DNA of 64,000 nucleotides, from the NCBI GenBank assembly GCA_029747015.1, contig JAKOGI010000002.1:2016001-2080000 (forward strand), read 5' to 3'. Under the pieces are notes generated by a model. The model did not search any database, was not told the origin of the DNA, and was given only the letters and a program-made list of their open reading frames with translations. This document shows positions 12,905 through 23,182 of the stretch, one piece after another. Both the position numbers and the translations under genes were made by a program. The DNA is from Carnegiea gigantea. Taxonomy: Eukaryota; Streptophyta; Magnoliopsida; Caryophyllales; Cactaceae. The first letter of the stretch is position 1. Each line of letters starts with the position of its first letter.

Positions 12905-13292
12905 GAGATATTGGATGATAATATACTATACTTTAAGGGTATTGGACAATAATCCTCCAACATTTGAAGTTGGACGTCCGTACACTATACTATGGGCCTA
13001 TTTACTATTTTTATACCAAGACTGATTTTGAAGATGTTTTTAGTTTGTAATGTAAGTCCATATTCAACATATGTAAAAACATACACTTGAAAATTCTTAA
13101 ATTTTAAATATATACAATTGCAAACCATTATGAAATTGTTGCATTACATTAATGAAAACGCATTCAAACCCTGTCTTGGTGTATAAACAGTAAATAAAGT
13201 CAATAATATAGTATATGAATGTTCAAGTTCAAAATTTGAAGCATTATTATCCAACACCTCAAAAATACAGTATATTATTGTCCAAAATTCCT
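12905..13292. repeat. Fold-back element with ~150 bp inverted arms
   Basis: The left arm (about 12905-13055) pairs with the reverse complement of the right arm (about 13143-13292) over almost its whole length with scattered mismatches. Shared blocks include GGA(C/T)(A/G)ATAATATACT, a TATTTACT block and a final TGTAA(T)GTAA-like segment. The loop is about 87 AT-rich bases. Transcribed, it would form a long imperfect hairpin. It may be a fold-back MITE. No target duplication was resolved, so the outer ends are approximate. Confidence 0.75.
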
Positions 13293-13668
13293 TAAAAATA
13301 AGGCATTACCGACAAATATTCTTATACTTCCTCCCTACATGCTCCATGAAAACGGAAGGAAAACTCAAAAAAATAAAAAAAAGTTCAAAAATAAAGAAGG
13401 GAAGTTTAAGGAGAGTTTAATGGGTTAATCTTGACATCAAATCTAGCAAACTCTATTGATTATTTGTGGGTTACTACTGCTACTGCTTCCTTCCTGGGTT
13501 TAGAAGGGGCATTTTCGTCGGTTGAAGCAATTACCCGTGAAAGCAACCATCTTGGTCCAATTTTGTTCTTGGTTGTACAAGTATCCTATCTCTCTCTCAC
13601 CGGGTGCTCACTTCACAATCTGGTTGGGATTTGTCGGTGGCGTGGCGGAAAATTAGAGCAAAGTCACC

Positions 13669-16600
13669 ATGGAATCCGATAATATTCAACGCTTAGTTTC
13701 GCTGCGCCCAATTCGCAGGGCAGACAGGGATGCCCCATATCAGAAATCTAAAGGTAATCGCTTTATTGTTTTGTTGTTGCTTTTGATTCTGTGATTTTGG
13801 GTAATGACCCAGTAGATCGCGTGAATTGGGGTTTCAATCAATGTTTGGATGCAGATCCTGAAGATGGATTGTTTTCTCCGGGGAGAATATATGCTGAGTA
13901 CCCATTGAGGATGTTGTGGAAGAAGGGCTTTATTAGGTTGCTTTTGGTTGCGGGCATGATCTGGATGATGCTCATTCTCTCTGTATTATTAGTTCATATT
14001 TGGTCCTGTCAATCTTCTCTAGCTTTCTTTTCAGGTATCACTCAAATGCCCATGATTTGTGCACTGTTTTCAGTTTCAAAGTGTAAGTGAATACTGAATA
14101 GTGTGTACTTCATAGACCTCAATGTTTATGTTTGAGCTGCTTTTATGCTAGTAGAAGTGTTGGATCAGTCCCATAATGTAGGGATTAAGAAAACCACCAT
14201 CCCTCGTTGGAAAGCTGGTGTCTTGCTCAAAAATCTACCCTAAAAAACTAATCTTGAACCCACAAGAAAGACCTCTAGAAAGAATAGGTAATTTGAGGAT
14301 TTTAGTGGCTATGGTGGGTTTTGAGTTTGTGAAGGCAGTGAATGCCCTTATTCTAAAAAAGCCTTCACATACTTGTCTTAAAAAAAGCCTAATCGCGTGT
14401 TTCCAACTGAGATTTGAATGTGGATACTCTATTTAAATTGATATGGTTTCAGTATTTGATTTCGATGCTGGCTTTCCTTGGTAGCTTCACGATTCTATGT
14501 TCATTTTCTTTCATCCACTGAGCCTTTTTCTGTTTGAAGTGCAGCTATTTGTAATAGAGAAGGGAAAGTATTTGTCATGTTGGACTCAATGGGATTTGTA
14601 CCAAAGCCACCACATCGTAAGATCATAACATCTTCTTAATCATGTGCTTATATAGTTTTGACCTACTAATAACTTATTTGTCATCCTCTTGTGCTCTTAG
14701 GCTGCTCCATCCCTGTGGCTGATGACCCTAATGCAATAGTTATCCCAAAGGAGAGGACACCGGATACAATTGTCAAAAACCTAACCTATATTACAGAGGA
14801 TGAAGAAACTGCTACCATATCTCAGTCAATGCCATTGTTTGGAGGGAATATAAGTTGGTCACAAAGGGAACAGAGTTTCAAATTGAAGCCGGTAATGAAG
14901 GTAAGCTGAAACAAAATGCATTATTGGCAAGTCTTATTGCCTTCTTCTCAAAGTCAAAAGATATTTCTCATGCATCCTATGATGCAACCTTTATGTGCTT
15001 GAGGGGTGAGTTTGTCTAGGTCTGGCTCTCCCAATACGTCACTTTTAGTAGGTAAGAAGGGGTAGACCTTCCAGGTTGAAGGGAACAAATCTTGCATTGT
15101 GTGGAATCTGAACCCTCAACCTCTTCCTTGGGAGAGGGAGTACTTACCATTTCTACAAGTGGTATTTCTAGTTATGCATTACACTTATAGTGGCTAATTC
15201 CCTTTGTTTCGGAAAACCATGCAAACTGAGATAGAAAACCCAGGGGTGATGACCTTGTCTGAATTTAATAGATTATGTCATCATCTTCGTACTTTTTTAT
15301 CTTCCCCCGATTTTTGAGTCATAATATAGGGACACTGAACTGATCGCCTCATGGAAAATCTGTCTTTATGCATTTGAATCAATGGGAATATGCTGGAAAG
15401 CATGAATAAACCGTGACCTTTTGGTCTCTATGAAAGTAGCTTACTATACATTGCCGATAATCGTGATTAATATTTTCGATCTCAGGTCCATTGCGGGTTT
15501 ATGCGTAATGGCGGCGGTGATATGGATCCCAAAGATATAGAATATGCCAAGAAGTGTAGGTTTGTAGTTGCATCTGGCATCTTTGATGGATATGATACAC
15601 CACATCAACCTTCAAATATCAGCACTCGTTCACAAAAACTGTTCTGTTTTCTAATGGTGGTTGATGAGGTGTCCTTTGACTTCATCAAGAAAAATGTTAC
15701 TGTGAGAGTGGACAATGATGGGGGGCACTGGGTGGGCATCTGGCGTCTGGTTCTTCTGAAGCATCAACCATATGATGAACCTAGGAGAAATGGGAAGGTT
15801 CCTAAGATATTGGTGCATAGGATGTTTCCGGAAGCGCAATATAGCATATGGATTGATGGAAAAATGGAGCTGGTAGTTGATCCATTGCTTATTCTGGAGA
15901 GGTATGTGGTCTTTTGAACTCGAACCCTCCCCTCTTCTTGTCGAATGTTCTGCCAAAAAACGTAACTTGTTTTGAGCTCAGCAAAACCATGTAGCTCTCA
16001 TGCAAAGAAACGATATTGGATATTTCATTGGATGTGGAGAAGTCTGTTGATGTTTTGACTGATCCATTGTGGTTGAAAGAGCTCTGAGGCATTTAAACTG
16101 GCACCTCAGCCTCAGGTAGCTGAAAAAGGCCCAATTCGTTCTAGCTTGGCTGTTTTTTCTTGTCCATGTCTGGCTCACAGTGTGTATGGTTCACATCAGT
16201 TGGACTTGTTTGAATGCATGGGAGGGGAGGAGTCTTCCTTTGTTTGCGTATGGCTGGGGTTGGTGAGCTCTAACGAAATCAACCTTACCACACTGTCGTG
16301 CAATAATTATTGTTGATTTGTCCAAAATGAAGGGAGGAAAAACTATTATTGAAAAATTATCTCAAAGAAATTTTTATCTTCTGAGAAGTTACTCAGAAGA
16401 ACCTTCTATGTGCTACCTTGTACAAGGTTTTGGTTAGATGGTTAATGCAGATGTTTTATGTCATCCACAGATACTTGTGGCGTGGGAAGCACACATATGC
16501 TATTGCACAGCACAAGCACCATCGCAGCATATATGAGGAAGCTGATGCAAACAAGCGTAGGAAACGATATGCTCGACCTCTAATTGATCTTCATATGAAA

Positions 16601-17269
16601 ATATACCGCTATGAAGGAATGGAGCCTTGGAGTCCATTAAAAAGCACCCTAAGTGGTAATAATGAACACCATGAATATTTATCTTGTCTCTTAAGGTTTA
16701 TTATTTGATTTGCTTTCTGGCAATTCTCTTGAATCAATGAATTCTGTTTGCCATTATTGGTCAATGGCTTCTGGTTAGTTGAAATCTAGCCTAATGCTTA
16801 ATGGCCAAAATCCTTTGTGTGAAACTTTTCTGTGAAGTCACTTTTCCTGCACTTGTTAATATTTTGTCATCTTGCTATAATGTGTTTGGGAAATGTAGAT
16901 GTGCCAGAAGGAGCAGTTATCATTCGGGAGCATACTGCAATGAACAATCTGTTTAGCTGCTTGTGGTTCAATGAGGTCCATCTTTTCACACCAAGAGACC
17001 AGTTGAGCTTTGGCTACGTTGTTTACAGGTTGAAGGATCAGTTCAAGTTTCATATGTTTCCCAACTGTGAGTACAACTCGTTGTTTGTGTTGCACCCCCA
17101 CACTCGAGAGCATTCTTCCAAGGTAGAGTGGGTCAAGAACTTAAGCGAGTTCAAGCAGAATAGTGCATTGAAAGAAAGTAAGGGAGGGTTTGGGTTGTGG
17201 ATTCCTTACCCTGCAGATCTTAGCAAAATAGTCTTGCCAACTGTTGTAAGAACATCAAAAGCTGGATGA
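13669..17269 (+). CDS. DUF616 (TOD1/MUCI70-like) membrane glycosyltransferase-like protein
   Basis: Seven exons join in phase: 13669-13753, 13855-14034, 14545-14616, 14701-14900, 15486-15901, 16471-16655 and 16899-17269, giving 502 residues. After a basic N-terminus there is one membrane span at about residues 55-79, typical of a type II Golgi protein. The DUF616 domain follows from about V-H-C-G-F (residue 180): R-F-V-V-A-S-G-I-F-D-G-Y-D, W-I-D-G-K near the end of exon 5, W-R-G-K-H-T-Y-A-I-A-Q-H and P-E-G-A-V-I-I-R-E-H. Family members include Arabidopsis TOD1 and the probable hexosyltransferase MUCI70. The D-x-K-like motif may be a sugar-nucleotide site, which is inference. The substrate cannot be read from sequence. 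It converges with the FAD oxidoreductase gene. Confidence 0.88.
15001..15185 (-). repeat. SINE-like remnant in intron 4 of the DUF616 gene
   Basis: Read on the minus strand, a box A-like TGGTAAGTACTC (near 15150) is followed about 35 bases later by a box B-like GGTTCAGATTCC (about 15104-15115), then a non-tRNA body. This is the layout of plant tRNA-derived SINEs. No terminal tail or target duplication was confirmed. Confidence 0.4.
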
Positions 17270-18210
17270 AACTGAATCGAATTATGGATGTCTTTCTTCT
17301 TTTTTTATTCTGTCGGCTCCTTGCTTTTCGATTCTTAGCCTCTTAGGTTGAAATTGCTTCTTTCTTGTACTTATAATTGCTTAGGTCTCTCCTTATTTAA
17401 CGAGGAGCTTTGCTCTGGATTGCCCGACGTTGCAGGATGTAAGTAGTCTCCATCTCCCCCTTCCCCCCCCCCCCTTTTTTTCTTTTGTGTATTTGGGGCT
17501 GGGACTAGGAAACTTATGGTGCCCTTAATCTCATGGAGACAATCATTAAGGGCGTCGGTCTTGCCCGGAGCCCATCCAGGAGTGCATAGTTAAGCAGGTT
17601 TCACTTGGGAATAATAACGAGGTGGGTTGATCTTCTGGTAAGTTCACTAAAAAGCATTCTAGTAAGGTGACGGTTAATAAAAAAAAATTCGGGTAGTGGG
17701 ATCAGTGGAGCCTGCATCAATTTACCTATTAGCAAATCTTTGTATTTCCTGAAATAAATGTTGAAATCATGGTATTGAAATGCTGGCATTTGAAAACAAC
17801 CGTATTCCCAGTTTCATAGAACATTTACTATGTAAATCTTCCACCAGAAGGCAGAAGCTGACTTAAAGAGATTTCAGGACAAAAGCCATGTTTTTAGGAC
17901 TAACCGTCTAAATTTGAAGCAATGAGATCTGAGTTCAAACACAACAATTCTCCTCTCAACTGCATAAATCAAATTCTTAATCTTCAATTCAGGAGAGTTC
18001 TCACAGTACATGGCCTCAAGTAGCAGTTACGCGAACAAAGTGCGTGCCCAATACATTCCATTTGTATAAAATGATCACACTATCAAGAGTTACGAATGGA
18101 AGTGAAGCTGTACATATATCTGCCGAAAAAACAATAAATTATGACACCAAGCTACTGTGAGCGTGTATTAAGGTACAATTCTAGTGGAGGCGTCTTATTG
18201 ATGAGGCGAC
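17270..18210. other. Convergent 3' flank between DUF616 and FAD oxidoreductase genes
   Basis: The two 3' untranslated regions must lie here. A C-tract followed by a T-tract occurs near 17465-17482. No coding region is recognised. Confidence 0.5.
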
Positions 18211-19296
18211 TCACTGAAGGAAAAAAGATGAGCAAGGAAGCTGGCCCGTGATCTCATTGCAACTTCTGTTAAGGTTACGAAGCGCTTCAATATGAGGTTC
18301 ATCCTCCTCAACAGGTATAATCTTCGCAAAGCTTCCTTCCCCTAGATAATCTACCACCCTATTCGCAGCTTCAAGTCCTGTCACATAGGCCCTTTCCTGC
18401 AGGGCAAAAGAAGATAAAGATAAAGATGAGAAAAACACATGCACCTCGCGTCGTTTCATTGCAAAAGCTTGTCATGATAGTTACATGATCATAATCACAC
18501 TCGCTCACAGTGCACTAAGATGAATAGTGTGCATATGGAGTACCTGTGCCCATGAACCATGTCTGGTTATTATCCAATCTCCTGCCATGTACAAATTCGG
18601 GAAAGATGTTGACCCTCGCATTGAGTAATTGTAAGACCCTTTGGTATATATGCATTAGAGAGGTGGGAACGGCAATTGTTAGTCATTAGAAGATTTTACC
18701 GAAGATTTATTGGTAAATTGATGTGATTTGCTTCAACTGAAAACTCTTCATACGGGTAATCAGAACAATAATCTTTTTTTTTTTTTCTGTAGTTTATATG
18801 GAGACTGACCAGGAAAGAAGTGAGTCAAGGAATTTGGAAATCTTTCTATCTCCTTGTCAATCAGCTGAGCATCTCCGACTTCCTTAATGTATTTTGAAAG
18901 GTGAGACTTCACTTTTGCAGCGATTTGTTCGTCATTCAGGGGCAGTAATACATTTGCATGATACTGTAACATAGTGCATCAGAATCAAGTATTACCGGTC
19001 TTGAGTTTCATTACTTGTAAATGGGACAGGTAATACTTACAAAGTCTGCCTGCAAGTTCGTCACTTCATCATTTTCATGCTCCTCGTAGATAGCATTTAA
19101 GTCAAAGAATGTCCACCCATTTAAAGCATTAAATCCTGAACAAGCATTGCACCCTTTCGGAATGTTGATCTGTGCAGAAATGGTCAAGAAAGGATATCAG
19201 TTTCCATTATGCACATAATGATCAAAGATAGATTCTAATGGTCTGAACTGTCCGAAAAATTGATATTAATTATTGTAGTCCTCAAGAGGATAGACC

Positions 19297-19340
<44 letters not shown>

Positions 19341-22109
19341 TTTAACAAACAGAAGGAATATCATTGTTGCTTGCCTTTCTATCAAGGCGAAGCTTAACAG
19401 AAACTGAATCAACTGTGGCCAAGTTCAAAGCTTTCAGGAACTCCTCATTCATAGATAATGCTGAACTACACAAAAAAGGCAGCCAGTTAAACAAAATTAA
19501 CAGCACAGCCAAACAATGTAAAACATGTTCTATACATAACAGTATAGCACAACACGGCCATGAACACAAGAGGAATAACAAATATGTTTCAGCATGCAAA
19601 GACGAGAACCTTTGTTCATCTCAAGAAAGTACACCGCACACATACCAGAAAGAATGTCATCCTTTGATGGCAGGATAAAATTTAAAAAATGAGAGTTGAT
19701 AAATCTGAGCCAGAAAACAAAGCAGACCTCCTCTTTATAATTTCTTGAAGGCTGGTGATCCCCAGAGCCAAGATTACGGCATCAGCTTTTATTCTGTCAT
19801 TCCCACTAAGTATTTCTGAAATGCAACCTGTTTCCCCATTAAAAAAGAAATCTGTAACTCCTCTGCCTTTACGAAATTCACACCCTTTGCTTTTCAGTGA
19901 GTCAATCCACGGTTCAAAAATCTTTTCCTTGACACTTCCACGGCACAAGACAAAATCCAAATTTTTCTGCCACATTTTGAAAGAAAATACATGATTGGCA
20001 GGCTTGAGTAAGATGCCTGGGGACATAACAACAAGAATTGCTGACATTTGATAAAATATACATTCCAAACCATATTTTCAAAGGTGGACATGACGTTCTT
20101 TTATCATACTTTCATATGAAATAAGTATAAGAAAGAGATCAAGGCATCAAACCTGATGCGCAACAACATAATAGTATAGCACAGCCAAAGTTGCTGCTGC
20201 ACTAATTTGCTCTGCAGGTGCATACAAACGCACTTCAAGCAGTGGATCAAATATATCTCGGTACAACCTCTCCGAGCATCCAAACTGCCTTAAAAGTTCC
20301 CTTGCAGTTACTGAATTGAAAAGAATTATCAAAGTCGGGCAATTGGAGAATATCATCTGAGACTCCTACTAACAAGAAAGATCGCTGACAAAGCTTGTAA
20401 CAGAAATAAGTTAACACAAAAAAGTATGCTCACCTGGATCATATTTTCTCCATGCTGTATCCGTGTTGTCAAAGTCTATCACTGCAACAACATGCAAATA
20501 AGCATGTTAAACATATCTGAAATATTCCAGTCAACTTCTAACATGCTAGAACGTTATTTTGTTTTATTAATTCAATTAGAATCATTACAGGTAGCAACAT
20601 TGTATTTGAGCCCCTAAATCCAAGGATAATTAACTTTTGATCTATTTAGTTATAGAAACACCCATAGTGAATCGGCAATCCATAACAAATATCTTCAAGA
20701 GAGCTTACAAGAAGCCAGTAGAGGCAGTGATGTCAAACGATCCAACAATGGTAGCCGAGTGAACTGCAGATATCATGTTGAGGCTCAGCATTATCCACCA
20801 TAAGGCTGCCAGAAACTCTATTTGCTAAACAGTTTAATAATCATTAGCCATTTTTAGAACATACACGGGTCTGGGTTAGAGTTCCCAGTGGAGTCGGCAG
20901 CTGAGGCACATATTGGAATACAGGAAATTCCACCTGAATGATCATCCAAGTTCCAGGAGAGACAAAGTCATATTCTAACAAGTACATGATTAAGCAGCGA
21001 CAAACAGCAGCTTAATTTTGGCAAGCATTAGAGAACTTTACTCGTTGGACACAGAATGACCAGGACATAACAACAGGTTGGCTTGGGTAACTGATGGATA
21101 TGGCATGCAATAATGAAGCTAACATAGGGAAATTCTATAAACCTAAGCTCCATGCTTGCTGAGCTAAAAACGACATAACACAATACACGGAAAAAACAGC
21201 ACCTCCAGTCCCTCCTCGGAATATTCTGCTGCCCTCATCCAGTTTGTGAATGGCTTGATGCCAAGTTCATCAACAAGGCTAAATATATTTCGGTAGGGGT
21301 ACCAGAAACCTGATGACGAAGAATTCACTTGAGTAAGTATTGTGTACAATAGGCATCAATGGTGGAGCACAAAAGTCTCCTTCTATTTTTTTTTTTGAAA
21401 GTTCTTTAAAGACAATTCAATTATGTCAACTGCATATCAGCGTTGGTTAAAGCAGAATTGGATTTGTTGTTTAATTCAAAGTTAATGATACCAATATTGA
21501 AGAGAATAGGATTCCAATTTCCAAAGACCCCTACATCCAGTGTATTCCTTACAAAATCAACAATGTCATAATTGACCCTGATACAAGAACCACGTAAGAT
21601 CCCATTTGCACAAAGTTGGACCTTCTCATCTTCATTAAAGTTGTAAAGCCATATCAAGTCAAGTGTACAAACGAGCAGCATCGACTAAATCATCAATTTT
21701 GTGCCATAATACCTTGAATACCAACTTCATCAGGGCCATTGCTAGAAAACTCGGGATCAGCACCTCCTTCAAGAACAGTGACATCAAAACCCTGAAAAAT
21801 CAATTGCCCACAGAGAGAAGTCCATCAAAATTCCAAATTGAGATCTTTTTTCTTTTTTGGGGGGGGGGGGGGGGGGGGGGGGGGGAGGGGAGGGAAGTAG
21901 AGAGGAACCTGTTTGCAGAGGTGATGGGCAGCACCAAGACCAGCCCATCCAGACCCAACAATTAGAACTTTCTTCTTGCAGTCTTTAGGCTGGGAGGCAT
22001 CAATGAGGCTCTGATTTTGGGAATTTTCTGCTCTGCAATACAGTCTTCTTCTGCCATTTTTGTATGTCTGTGATGCAAAACAAGGTGTGGTCTTCCAGCA
22101 AGACAACAT
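18211..22109 (-). CDS. Plastid FAD-dependent oxidoreductase, carotene-desaturase-like
   Basis: Thirteen minus-strand exons keep frame throughout: 21909-22109, 21713-21791, 21203-21309, 20865-20933, 20709-20763, 20434-20481, 20153-20310, 19728-19966, 19375-19465, 19041-19169, 18810-18963, 18544-18638 and 18211-18396, giving 536 residues. A basic, acid-poor leader of about 40 residues suggests plastid import. The FAD dinucleotide fold begins at V-L-I-V-G-S-G-W-A-G-L-G (about residue 48). Amine-oxidase/phytoene-desaturase superfamily signatures include G-F-W-Y-P-Y, I-D-F-D-N-T-D-T-A-W and the C-terminal N-L-Y-M-A-G-D-W flavin motif. It resembles zeta-carotene desaturase-type enzymes but seems a separate, poorly characterised plant/cyanobacterial-type branch, so the substrate is unknown. 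Intron 9 starts with GC. A shorter start is possible, but the leader supports this ATG. It is divergent from CPP1. Confidence 0.87.
19302..19336. repeat. (CT)n microsatellite in intron 9
   Basis: About 17 CT units lie in the GC-AG intron of the FAD oxidoreductase gene. On the coding strand this is an AG run. Confidence 0.9.
21845..21897. repeat. T-tract/G-tract in intron 1 of the FAD oxidoreductase gene
   Basis: A T-rich run passes directly into more than 20 consecutive G, then a GGGGA-like decay. It is just inside the donor of intron 1 (21908-21907 on the minus strand), where it appears as a C/A tract. The long G run could form a quadruplex, and its exact length may be uncertain in sequencing. 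Confidence 0.9.
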
Positions 22110-23182
22110 TTTTTTTTTTTTTTTTTCCCTTTTTAAGGACAAAAAGGACGCAGCCTATAGCCTGTTTCTAACTGGGGCTCAGTTTCTCATACGGTACATC
22201 AGGCAGTGAGATTAATTTGTTTTGTTTTTGTGGTCTAATCAGTTTTTGTGGTCTAATCAGTAATCACCAATTCACCACTCATCAGGGCGTCCAGGACCTT
22301 CTTCTGCTTCCAAGAGCTCTAAATGGCGACAACAAGAAATTTCTTTGTCAACAATTCATCTTCTTTTTCCTATCCATCCACCCAAAAAAAAAACAAAGAA
22401 AGTTTTCTTGTGCATTCCTTTTTATCTCATGTGACTTGTATTAACTGATAAATTTGTAAAGTTATCAACTTATCGTCAAATGATCGAATTTAGATTCTGT
22501 ATATCAACTTTTATATTTTATTTACACACATGCTCTCAAAAAAGTAAATGGTATGATTACTCCTTAAATCATACACACTTTGTCAATTTTGCTAACAACA
22601 AGCCTACTTAATTTTAGATAATCAGTTGGCTTCAAAATTTTTTAATCTTGGAGACATAATGTCTTATCCAGGGTCCCATCTTCATCTACGCACCAAGACA
22701 AAGTCTTACTAACAGCAGGACCCTCTGAAGTCTTAACCTTTCTTTCAAAGCAATCTGTCCACATTTGTTACAAAGCAGCTTGGATGCTTTACAATCACAC
22801 AAAAAAGAAGCCCAAAATCTTACTCGAATTCTTTGTCCTCTTCTTCTACCTTCGCTAATTTAATCACCTGGAAAATACCCCTAAAAAAAATCCATCGTCT
22901 TCATCATCTGGTCCGCAGTAATCACATCTTCACAATCAAGGCATACATTGGAAACCCAAGTTTCCCACTTCATTTGCAGAGTTCTCACTAAACACTCAAC
23001 CCAGAAAAAACCCCGGGGGGGAGGGATCCAAGCCACAAACTAACTGTAATTCCTTCAGTTAATCAGCCAATAATTTGAGGCAGTTTGAATAGAATCTTGA
23101 TCCCCACAAAAAAAGGAAGGGGAAAAAAATTCCCTGCCTCAAAATTTTGGCAAGCTTTCCAATCCACCTACCCGGATACCGA
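22110..23182. promoter_or_regulatory. Shared divergent intergenic region, FAD oxidoreductase / CPP1
   Basis: These 1073 bases separate two divergently transcribed genes for predicted plastid proteins and must hold both promoters and 5' untranslated regions. I could not fix a TATA box or named element with confidence. The composition is AT-rich in the middle (about 22440-22620), with A-rich runs near 22386 and 23105. Confidence 0.6.

Larger units (their letters stand above)
9340..13668. other. AT-rich spacer with small transposable elements
   Basis: About 4.3 kb without a recognisable gene. The first 150 or so bases are the likely promoter and 5' untranslated region of the DNL gene, and the last 250 or so those of the DUF616 gene. 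Between them the sequence is strongly AT-rich and holds a Tourist-like MITE and a fold-back element, annotated separately. The stretch 9500-12040 shows no clear structure beyond T-rich runs (for example around 11546-11575). Confidence 0.6.
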
